Made by a program: the position numbers and the translations under genes. Positions 30,073 to 36,964 of a DNA stretch of 64,000 bases are shown one piece after another. This DNA is from Saprospiraceae bacterium (GTDB lineage: Bacteria > Bacteroidota > Bacteroidia > Chitinophagales > Saprospiraceae). The stretch is from the NCBI GenBank assembly GCA_019638385.1, contig JAHBTW010000003.1, positions 337,536-401,535 of the forward strand. The letters are read 5' to 3'. The notes below the pieces were generated by a model. That model did not search any database, was not told the origin of the DNA, and was given only the letters and a program-made list of their open reading frames with translations. Each line of letters begins with the position of its first letter. Position 1 is the stretch's first letter.

Positions 30073-31089
30073 ATGAGAAACAAAGGCATTCCGCTGCTCC
30101 TCCTCTTTGCTGCGCTTACGGCAGGCTTCTCTGCCGCGCTCGCCCAACAAGGGCCGCAAATCACGCTCTACCGGCACAACTGGGCACTGCTCAATCCGGC
30201 GGCATTTCCGCGCAATTACTTTGAAGATCAAGAACTTCTGCATCATTTCAGTGCGGCCTCCCGCGCACAAACCATTTTTATTGAGGGTTTTCCACAGCAT
30301 CACAATGTGCGGTTCGAGTACATCCCCGATCTGGAAAGCTACTCAGATGTGAAATTGGGGTTCTTTGTTTCATCCGACAAAGCCGGCGCATTGGGAGAGA
30401 ACCGGATACAGGGCAATTTTGCTTATTCTTTTGCATTAGATCGCAAGCATCAGTTATCTATAGGCGGTACGCTAAGCTGGACCAATCAACGGGTGAACAT
30501 CAACAAGGTCAATTGGCAAACAACGCCTAATGTGCCGTTAGACATCAACTCCAGGTCGTACCTCGACCTGAATATCGGCATTTTTTATTACCAAAGATCG
30601 CGTTCGGGCAGCGGCATAAGGCGTTACGCCGGCAAATTTCGCACCTTCGACAATCAGCCTCCTTTTTACGCCGGGATTTCGACCATACAGTTGGTGAGTC
30701 GCAGCCTTTCTTCGGTCGGGGGCAATGCCTTTGTCACGCCTTTTCAGCCGCATTACTATGCCGTGGTGGGCGGGGTGGTAAAAGGATTTGAACCATCGGT
30801 CTGGATTCGCTACTTGCCTGGACTGGAATACCATACCTGGGGGTTCAGCAATCCGCTCAGTGTGGACTTCAACGTGCGCCGCATGATCCGGCAGTTGTGG
30901 ATCGGCGCCGGGCTGAGTACCAACGCCACGGCCAACGCAGAATTTGGTTGCAATTTATGGCTGAGCGACGGTACCAACGGCATCGGCAATCTGCTTCAGT
31001 TGGGCTTTGCGATGGGCAATCTGGGCATCAGCCCGCGCGCTATCGGCGGCGGACCGAATTTAGAACTGTCGGTCGGGTTTAATTTTTGA
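30073..31089 (+). CDS. sprF: PorP/SprF family outer-membrane protein
   Basis: This 338-residue protein has a signal peptide ending in ALAQQ and a 14-strand-type beta-barrel rich in alternating aromatic residues. It shows the family opening (NWALLNPAAFPRNY) and closes with LELSVGFNF. PorP/SprF proteins work with the T9SS to attach or export the adhesin encoded just upstream; SprF is needed for SprB display in Flavobacterium johnsoniae. Here the gene starts 14 bases after the giant adhesin, whose type B sorting domain is the class that needs such a partner. The start at 30073 is chosen for the signal peptide. The 3' end overlaps the convergent TPR-CHAT gene by 30 bases. Confidence 0.92.
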   Translation: MRNKGIPLLLLFAALTAGFSAALAQQGPQITLYRHNWALLNPAAFPRNYFEDQELLHHFSAASRAQTIFIEGFPQHHNVRFEYIPDLESYSDVKLGFFVSSDKAGALGENRIQGNFAYSFALDRKHQLSIGGTLSWTNQRVNINKVNWQTTPNVPLDINSRSYLDLNIGIFYYQRSRSGSGIRRYAGKFRTFDNQPPFYAGISTIQLVSRSLSSVGGNAFVTPFQPHYYAVVGGVVKGFEPSVWIRYLPGLEYHTWGFSNPLSVDFNVRRMIRQLWIGAGLSTNATANAEFGCNLWLSDGTNGIGNLLQLGFAMGNLGISPRAIGGGPNLELSVGFNF

Positions 31090-34000
31090 TTTATACCTTG
31101 CGCTGTCAGGTTTTCCTGATTTCACAGCGCGGCTGGATAGCAGCGCTCGGTATGACAAAATTGGCTTCGCACCTGAGGGGGCGAGGTATAAAAAATACCC
31201 AATCACACCGGCACAAATCAGGAGGAGCAGAATGATCCACGCGTCCGGCAGGCGCGCTGCTATGGCGTCGGTATTGCCGTGCAGCACAAAGCCCGACCAG
31301 TAATAAGGGTGCGCGCCGAGGTGATCGTTTTGCGCTATGAAGTCAATTTTAGCGCGTTGCAAGGCGCGGTCTTTGCGCCCGCCGGCTTTCAGGTGTCGGT
31401 AGAACGCCGGCATGAGATCGGCGGTGAAACGGTCGTCCACATTCCACAGCGAGGCCAGTACGCTTCGGCTGCCGGCAGCCGTCATTGCGCGCGCCATGCT
31501 GAGAATGCCTTCCCCTTTGAAAAAAGGCCCTTTGGCGGTTTGACAGGCACTCAGGACGGTCATTTCAGCGCAAAGCGACAGGGAGGCCAATTCCGAAACA
31601 AAAAGCACATCCGGCGCCGGGCCTTCCGCAGCAGAAAATGCAAGGAAGGAGTAATCGGGAAAGGCATTGTTGACCACCCCGTGTGCCGAAACATGTAAAA
31701 GGCTGTGGTGTGGGGCATTTTTCAAAAAATTATCTACCGTGGCAGATTTCCCGTTGAGCAGTTCGCCCTTCGGCCACTGCGCTTTCACCTGGCCCGCTTC
31801 TTCTTCATTAAACACCAAAGGCGACAGCCCTGCGGAATGGCCGGCATAATCAGGCGCTACGGCCAGCAAACGGGCGCGGACCGGTCGGCAACGCAGGTCG
31901 GGCAGCAGGGCCGAAACCCGATAGCTCAGGGCATGTTGCTGGATGAGATAGGGATAGCTTTTGTACAAATCTCCCTGCGGGGGCGCTCCGGTGAGCAATG
32001 CTTCAAAAGGGATATAGGCTAAAATGCCGTCGGGAACGACAACCAAATCGGCGTCGGACGGCAATTGCAGCGGGGCCACGAGGCTGCGATACAACCAATG
32101 GGCTTCCTTCGCGAAATCCCGGTCGCCGGCATTAAAATCGGGGCGGGTGCTTATTTTGCGGTAGAACAGTTCCAGGTTTGTATCCAATTCTGCCGTCAGT
32201 GGAATGGCGAAGGCTTCCAAATGTTTTTTATTGATTACAAACACCAACAAGTTGTCTATTCCAAAACTGTAATGCAGCAGTATCGCTCTCTTTTTCAGGC
32301 TGCGCTGTACGGAGTGGAGCAGGTCTGATTCCGGCATGGACGGTTCGGATGAGGGTGTTGATTCCTGCATTTTTTGCACCCAATGCTCGTAGCGAAGCTT
32401 TTCGGCGAGCAGAGCCGAGTCCAATTGTTCTATCAAACGCGTAGGCCACAGGCGATCCTGGGTTTCGTAACCCATGCGCTGTTTTTCCAGGGCAACGATG
32501 TGTCCGCGCAGTTGCATTCCTTCGCGGAGATCCTCCGCTGAGCGGTCGGCATGGAAAAGCCGCATCGTTTTTTTCAATTGATGCGCTTTTCCCTGTTCAG
32601 CATAAAAAAATGCCGTTTGAAAAAAAGCGGGATCGTACTCGCCCAAGCGGTAATACGCCTCGGCTAAGCCCGCATACAGATCGTGAAAACAAGCTCTGAA
32701 AACAGCGCTGTTTTCGCCCTCGCTCAGCGGGTCGGCTATGCGATTGAAGCGCTTTACGGCGATAACATATTCATCAGCCACCACTTTCCATTTGCTTTGC
32801 GAGCTGTTTTCAGCCGCGAGCCGGGATAAAACAGCCAAACGCCCGGCCAATGCACTGAGCGTTTCCAACGGGAAGTCCACCTGTTGGCGGAGCACATTAA
32901 ATCCTACTGTTTTCAGAGCCTGATCGTAGTGTTTCAAAGCCTCTTCCAGGCGATTGAGCCGATGCAGTACCCGGCCTGTTTGAATCAGGAGCAGCGACTT
33001 TTCTGCGGCGGGAGCGTCACCGGCTTGATGCAAAGCGCGGAAAAGCTCGCGGAGTGCAGCCTCCGGGCGACCGGCGGCCAGGTATGCTTCGCCCATTTTG
33101 CTCCACACTTTGGAAAGATGCCGCCGGCGATCGCTGCCGGTTGGAAAAGCGGCAACGGATTTTTCAAAATAATAAAGTGCCGAAGTGGTCTCCTGCCGGT
33201 CTAAAAAACAATTGCCGAGATTGAAGTAGAACCCGGCTACGCTGCGGGATTCGGGCGCCACACCCTGCATCGTATTGACAGCCTCTTCGAGCAGCAATAT
33301 AGCCGTTTCGTGATTGCCAAGGTACCTCATACAGATCGCGTAGAGGTTGAGAATGTCGGCCCGGAAGGCCGGGTTATGTTCCCCGGCAACACTCAGCGCC
33401 TTCCGAAACCAGGCTGCGGCCGGCGCAAAATCGCCGCGGTCCATACTGTTGCCACCGATGCTATAATAGCAGGCAGCCAACTCTTCCGCGCCGATATGCG
33501 GCAGATCGGCCGCCATATCGAGCGCTTTTTGGTAATGTTGCCGGGCTTGCTCCAAATCACCGCTGCGACTATACACATTGCCGAGATTTCGGTAAATAAT
33601 AACCGATGTGGGCGAGGGGCCGTTGGGCGTGATCCCGGCAGCCCGGTGCAGCAGCCGTTCCGCTTGTTGGAGATGGCCGGGGGCAAAGGATTCGAAATAT
33701 GCATTGGCGGCATTGAGTAAGGCCCCGGAAAGGAGGGGCGATTCGTAACCAAAACAGGCGGTTTGCGCCTCCAGCACACGCCGGTTGTGAAGCAGGGCTT
33801 CTTCCCATAGTCCGGCCAACAGGAGTGACTGGCCAAGTCCGTTTTTCGACAAAGTTGCTTCCGGGTCGCAGGGGTCAAGTTTTTTTTGTTGAATGGAAAA
33901 TGCCTCCCGGAAAGAACGAACGGCGGCGGCGTACTGCCCCAGATCATTGTGACAATTGCCGATATTGATCAGTGAATTGGCGGCTTGCGGGGCATCTGTG

Positions 34001-34275
34001 CCAAACAATTTCCGTCTCATATTCAGCACCTTGCCGTGAACATGCAGCGCTTCATCCGGCCTGCCGAGCCGGCGCAGGGCGTTGGCGTATAAACTCAGGG
34101 CATCGGCGCGATCATTTTCAAGGACTGCCCGTTGGGCAATGGAATCGCTCCATACCAATGCCTGCTCCACATCGCCTGCCCGAAAACGCGCCCAGGCATC
34201 ATCCAGCGTTTGAGCGGGAAGGGCCGCGAAGGGCCACATACAAAACAGGCAAAATCGGAATAACCAATGAATCAC
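31060..34275 (-). CDS. TPR-CHAT protein (caspase-like protease) with C-terminal membrane anchor
   Basis: The 1071-residue protein has a signal peptide (about 1-22), then a long array of TPR helices (about 25-560), a charged linker, and a C-terminal CHAT domain. The CHAT domain carries the dyad H865 (HVSAHGVV) and C910 (LSACQTAKG). A hydrophobic segment (IILLLLICAGVIGYFLYL, about 1010-1030) should anchor it in the inner membrane with the TPR and CHAT parts in the periplasm. CHAT domains are caspase relatives; TPR-CHAT proteins cleave partners in several signalling systems. The gene is divergent from the ECF sigma factor gene and its membrane partner. The last 35 or so residues are encoded by a dispersed repeat, and the frame overlaps sprF by 30 bases. 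Protease activity is inferred from the intact dyad. Confidence 0.87.
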   Translation of the reverse strand: MIHWLFRFCLFCMWPFAALPAQTLDDAWARFRAGDVEQALVWSDSIAQRAVLENDRADALSLYANALRRLGRPDEALHVHGKVLNMRRKLFGTDAPQAANSLINIGNCHNDLGQYAAAVRSFREAFSIQQKKLDPCDPEATLSKNGLGQSLLLAGLWEEALLHNRRVLEAQTACFGYESPLLSGALLNAANAYFESFAPGHLQQAERLLHRAAGITPNGPSPTSVIIYRNLGNVYSRSGDLEQARQHYQKALDMAADLPHIGAEELAACYYSIGGNSMDRGDFAPAAAWFRKALSVAGEHNPAFRADILNLYAICMRYLGNHETAILLLEEAVNTMQGVAPESRSVAGFYFNLGNCFLDRQETTSALYYFEKSVAAFPTGSDRRRHLSKVWSKMGEAYLAAGRPEAALRELFRALHQAGDAPAAEKSLLLIQTGRVLHRLNRLEEALKHYDQALKTVGFNVLRQQVDFPLETLSALAGRLAVLSRLAAENSSQSKWKVVADEYVIAVKRFNRIADPLSEGENSAVFRACFHDLYAGLAEAYYRLGEYDPAFFQTAFFYAEQGKAHQLKKTMRLFHADRSAEDLREGMQLRGHIVALEKQRMGYETQDRLWPTRLIEQLDSALLAEKLRYEHWVQKMQESTPSSEPSMPESDLLHSVQRSLKKRAILLHYSFGIDNLLVFVINKKHLEAFAIPLTAELDTNLELFYRKISTRPDFNAGDRDFAKEAHWLYRSLVAPLQLPSDADLVVVPDGILAYIPFEALLTGAPPQGDLYKSYPYLIQQHALSYRVSALLPDLRCRPVRARLLAVAPDYAGHSAGLSPLVFNEEEAGQVKAQWPKGELLNGKSATVDNFLKNAPHHSLLHVSAHGVVNNAFPDYSFLAFSAAEGPAPDVLFVSELASLSLCAEMTVLSACQTAKGPFFKGEGILSMARAMTAAGSRSVLASLWNVDDRFTADLMPAFYRHLKAGGRKDRALQRAKIDFIAQNDHLGAHPYYWSGFVLHGNTDAIAARLPDAWIILLLLICAGVIGYFLYLAPSGAKPILSYRALLSSRAVKSGKPDSARYKSKIKPDRQF
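31092..31190 (-). repeat. Dispersed repeat, copy B, with imperfect terminal inverted repeats
   Basis: The 19-base ends at 31092-31110 and 31172-31190 are imperfect reverse complements (14 of 19). The internal block at about 31145-31163 matches 2809-2827 in reverse, and the left end matches 2868-2886 at 18 of 19 bases. The 99-bp layout resembles a very small MITE. It lies between sprF and the TPR-CHAT gene and supplies the 3' end of the latter. Confidence 0.6.
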
Positions 34276-34367
34276 GGCAGATAGGGTGGATGTTGTACAA
34301 TAACAGGGGTAAGATATTTACTTTTGTCGAAACAAAATGCCGGAGAAAAAATTGTATCCCCAAAAAC

Positions 34368-34393
34368 GGGTACCGACTATTGACTAACGCTAC
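34368..34393 (+). promoter_or_regulatory. Predicted ECF sigma promoter (site B, autoregulatory)
   Basis: GGGTACCG at 34368-34375, 13 bases, then GCTAC at 34389-34393, only 13 bases before the sigma factor ATG. Boxes are identical to sites A and C. Autoregulation of ECF sigma genes by their own product is common, which makes this the best anchor for assigning the motif to this sigma factor. Confidence 0.68.
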
Positions 34394-34406
34394 TAAAGGT
34401 GGACAG

Positions 34407-35030
34407 ATGAGCAAAGACTTTCCAAGCGATGAGGAATTTATCAAGGCTGTAAAAAGCCGTGACATGACTCAACGGAACCGGGCGCTGAAATCGCTCTACA
34501 TGGACGAGGTCGTCAACGGTAAAATCATCAGCATGATTTCCGATTACAACAGCAAAGCCGACCCCGACGATGTGTTGCAGGAGGGCGTTATTCTGTTGGA
34601 TGAAATGATCCGAACAGACAAGTTCAGAGGAGACAGCAAAGTGCGGTCGTTTCTGATCGGCATTTGTAAAAACATCATCCGAAACGACCTTCGCAGCAGC
34701 CGCAAAGTGGTGCTGAAAGAAGAGATCGCCGAGCACGACCGCGAAGACGCCGATACGCCGGAAGACCGGATGATGGTAGAGGAGCAATCTGATCTTGAAA
34801 AAAAACGGGATCAATTGCTGAAAGAATGCCTGGGCGCATTGACGGAGAATTGCCGCGAAGTACTCGGACTGTACTATTACCAATCGTATAAAATGGCACA
34901 AATAGCGGATGAGCGGGGTTTGAAAAATGCACACCAGGCCAAAAAAGCGGTAGACAGGTGTCGGCAACAACTGCGCACATTGATAACGGCCAAACCTGCA
35001 TTGGCAAACTTTTTAAAACAATGGACATGA
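34407..35030 (+). CDS. ECF-type RNA polymerase sigma factor
   Basis: This 207-residue protein has the two-domain layout of sigma-70 family ECF factors. Region 2 holds DDVLQEGVILLDEMIR and KVRSFLIGICKNIIRNDLR, and region 4 holds LTENCREVLGLYYYQSYKMAQIADERGL with its helix-turn-helix. The ATG at 34407 gives a normal N-terminus; the frame is open far upstream but overlaps the divergent gene's start region. The stop overlaps the ATG of the next gene (ATGA), so translation is probably coupled with the anti-sigma-like partner. A GGGTACCG-N13-GCTAC site precedes it and recurs at three other operons in this window, which are its likely targets. Confidence 0.88.
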   Translation: MSKDFPSDEEFIKAVKSRDMTQRNRALKSLYMDEVVNGKIISMISDYNSKADPDDVLQEGVILLDEMIRTDKFRGDSKVRSFLIGICKNIIRNDLRSSRKVVLKEEIAEHDREDADTPEDRMMVEEQSDLEKKRDQLLKECLGALTENCREVLGLYYYQSYKMAQIADERGLKNAHQAKKAVDRCRQQLRTLITAKPALANFLKQWT

Positions 35031-35815
35031 AAAAGGATACATTCGATACGATAGAAGACTATTTATTGGAAAACCTGAGCGAAGAAGAGCGAACGGCCTT
35101 CGAAGCGCAGTTGCAAACCGATGAAGCACTGGCAGAAGCGGTGGCCCGCCAACGGCTGGAACACCGGGCCATGCAACTCTCTCTCCAGGACGACCTGCGA
35201 GCGCAAATGGCCGAATGGAAAAAGGAAAAAACCGGCAAGGCGGCCAATGGCGCCACACAAACCGGCCCACCGCGGGAAGCGAAGCGCATTACGCTGTCAT
35301 CCCGCCTGACGCGCATCGCTTTGGCCGCTTCTATCCTGTTGGTGGTTGCCATGGTTGCCCGTTGGGCATTTTTCAATCCTTCTTTGTCAAATGAAGAACT
35401 CGCAGCCGCTTATTACGAATCTCCTCCGGCCGGAATAGCGCGCGGCACAGAGAGCGGCCCCGATAAAATTGTTTTTGACGAAGCCCTTGCACAGATACAG
35501 CGCGGAGCCTATTCAGAAGCCCTGCAGTCATTGAGCAATATATCCGACTCGACCTTGCTCGTGCCGGTGCTTTTTCAAATGATTGATGCGCACTATAAGC
35601 TCGGCAATTATCAGCAAGCGGCCGATGCCGCCCGAAATATCCTGAGCATATCGTCCGATCCACTCCTCGAACAGCGGGCAGAGGGCCTTTTATTAATCAA
35701 CAAATTAGCTGCCGGACAGCGCGATGCGGAGTTTGAGTCGCTGCTGCAAAGGATTGTAAAAGATGAAAATCATGCATGGCACCGAAAAGCAGGCGAGCTG
35801 ATGAAGCGGTTGTAG
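35027..35815 (+). CDS. Membrane-anchored anti-sigma-like protein with TPR domain
   Basis: This 262-residue protein begins with a cytoplasmic helical segment typical of Bacteroidota anti-sigma regulators (IEDYLLENLSEEERTAFEAQ). A single transmembrane helix follows at about 94-116 (ALAASILLVVAMVARWAFF), then a periplasmic TPR-like domain (about 150-262, with AQIQRGAYSEALQSL). The start at 35027 overlaps the sigma stop as ATGA; the ATG at 35021 is an alternative. The layout predicts that the N-terminus holds the sigma factor at the membrane while the periplasmic TPR part senses or binds a partner. The divergent TPR-CHAT protein is a candidate to bind or cleave it. That link is inference from gene order and topology only. 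Confidence 0.78.
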   Translation: MKKDTFDTIEDYLLENLSEEERTAFEAQLQTDEALAEAVARQRLEHRAMQLSLQDDLRAQMAEWKKEKTGKAANGATQTGPPREAKRITLSSRLTRIALAASILLVVAMVARWAFFNPSLSNEELAAAYYESPPAGIARGTESGPDKIVFDEALAQIQRGAYSEALQSLSNISDSTLLVPVLFQMIDAHYKLGNYQQAADAARNILSISSDPLLEQRAEGLLLINKLAAGQRDAEFESLLQRIVKDENHAWHRKAGELMKRL

Positions 35816-36009
35816 TGCGGTCACCCCGCCAAATTTTTAACCATCCTTGCCGTTTGCGCCTGCGAATGCCCGCACTTGTATGATGCTTTCTTGCAGCATA
35901 TAACGTAAGTTATAATTCTGCCAAAATACCCGATCGGTTTTTGGCCGTTTGCGCCGTTAGGCGTTATATTGCGATGAATTTTAACATCTAACCTAAAAAA
36001 TTAAATATT

Positions 36010-36867
36010 ATGGCAAAGCAAGTTTCTCTAGGGAATTTGGGCGGCTCTCAAACCGTGTCGGCAGGTGGAAAAAGTACCCCGAGCATAGATTCGCTGCTTC
36101 CTCCGGCAATGGCGTATGTGGTGAACTCGACGGATATTAGTTCCTTATTGACGGATAGTGACGCCGAAACAAAGTTCTTGATCGGGCTGAGGATTGAATT
36201 TAGAGAGGGAAGCAATTTACTGGCCAAACCTAGAATCAGGAAGGTGTATTTTGATGAAGCAGCCAGTGATCAAGATTCTTTTTTTTTAGTAAGCCCTGAT
36301 ACCATGGAATTGACTGCGCATGTGTACGGACGCCCCGTGATAAAAACGTCAGATGAAAAATTCCAGTTGGATTCTGCTGCAATCATACCCGTCTGGGTTG
36401 ATGGCCACAAGCCCTATAAAAAGTTGCGATTTTATAAAGATATTGACTTTGTATTCTTTCCGGCGGGGCCGCTGCAACTGCTGACGGAATTTTACGACAA
36501 GTTGATTATTTCCGGATACCGGTTTGAAGTGGGAGGGAAGTTGAATCTCGAACCAGACGTTTCTGCTACCTCCGGCGAGGACGATGAAATTTGCTTCTCC
36601 CTCAAAATTGAAGGGTATGAAAGAACATCCAAAAGCACCCCTGCCCAAAAGGTGGATGCCACTGCCGGTAGCTATATAGATGCCGTTGGAACAGATGTTT
36701 TGTTCGGCCACCCCTGCCCACCTATGTGGCAGCAATTTCTGGGCGTAGCTGCAGCAATTATAGCGAGAAAGGGGACCGGTTTTGATATAAGTAAAATGAC
36801 CGCCATACGAGCCAGTTGGCTGAATCCAAAAAATTGGCAGACCATACCGTTGCCGACCAATAAATAG
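36010..36867 (+). CDS. Unrecognised cytoplasmic protein
   Basis: This 285-residue protein lacks a signal peptide and any clear transmembrane segment. It has mixed strand-like stretches (FLIGLRIEFREG, IRKVYFDEAASDQDSFFLVSP, KKLRFYKDIDFVFFPAGPLQLL) and an acidic ATSGEDDEICFSLKIEGYE segment. No family or catalytic motif was recognised. It starts 194 bases after the anti-sigma-like gene and ends 97 bases before the histidine kinase gene, all on the same strand. No GGGTACCG box precedes it, so regulation by the neighbouring ECF factor is not supported. The AT-rich leader and good codon use support a real gene. Confidence 0.65.
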   Translation: MAKQVSLGNLGGSQTVSAGGKSTPSIDSLLPPAMAYVVNSTDISSLLTDSDAETKFLIGLRIEFREGSNLLAKPRIRKVYFDEAASDQDSFFLVSPDTMELTAHVYGRPVIKTSDEKFQLDSAAIIPVWVDGHKPYKKLRFYKDIDFVFFPAGPLQLLTEFYDKLIISGYRFEVGGKLNLEPDVSATSGEDDEICFSLKIEGYERTSKSTPAQKVDATAGSYIDAVGTDVLFGHPCPPMWQQFLGVAAAIIARKGTGFDISKMTAIRASWLNPKNWQTIPLPTNK

Positions 36868-36964
36868 TTCCCAGACATAAACGGTGGAATATTGCTTCTG
36901 ATGCTTGTCTTTTCGGTTCAGGCTTTCTGCATAGCTTATTTCAACAATTCTCTACCTTCGGCTC

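Noticed and set aside
34276..34406. A GGGTACCG-type promoter for the TPR-CHAT gene on the minus strand
   Set aside because: On that strand the palindromic core reads CGGTACCCG, and no GCTAC box follows at 13 bases, so only the sigma gene side fits.
31060..35815. A type III-E (Craspase-like) CRISPR effector locus because of TPR-CHAT plus sigma factor
   Set aside because: There are no cas genes or repeat arrays, and the CHAT protein carries a signal peptide and membrane anchor. Only the protease-sigma analogy was kept.
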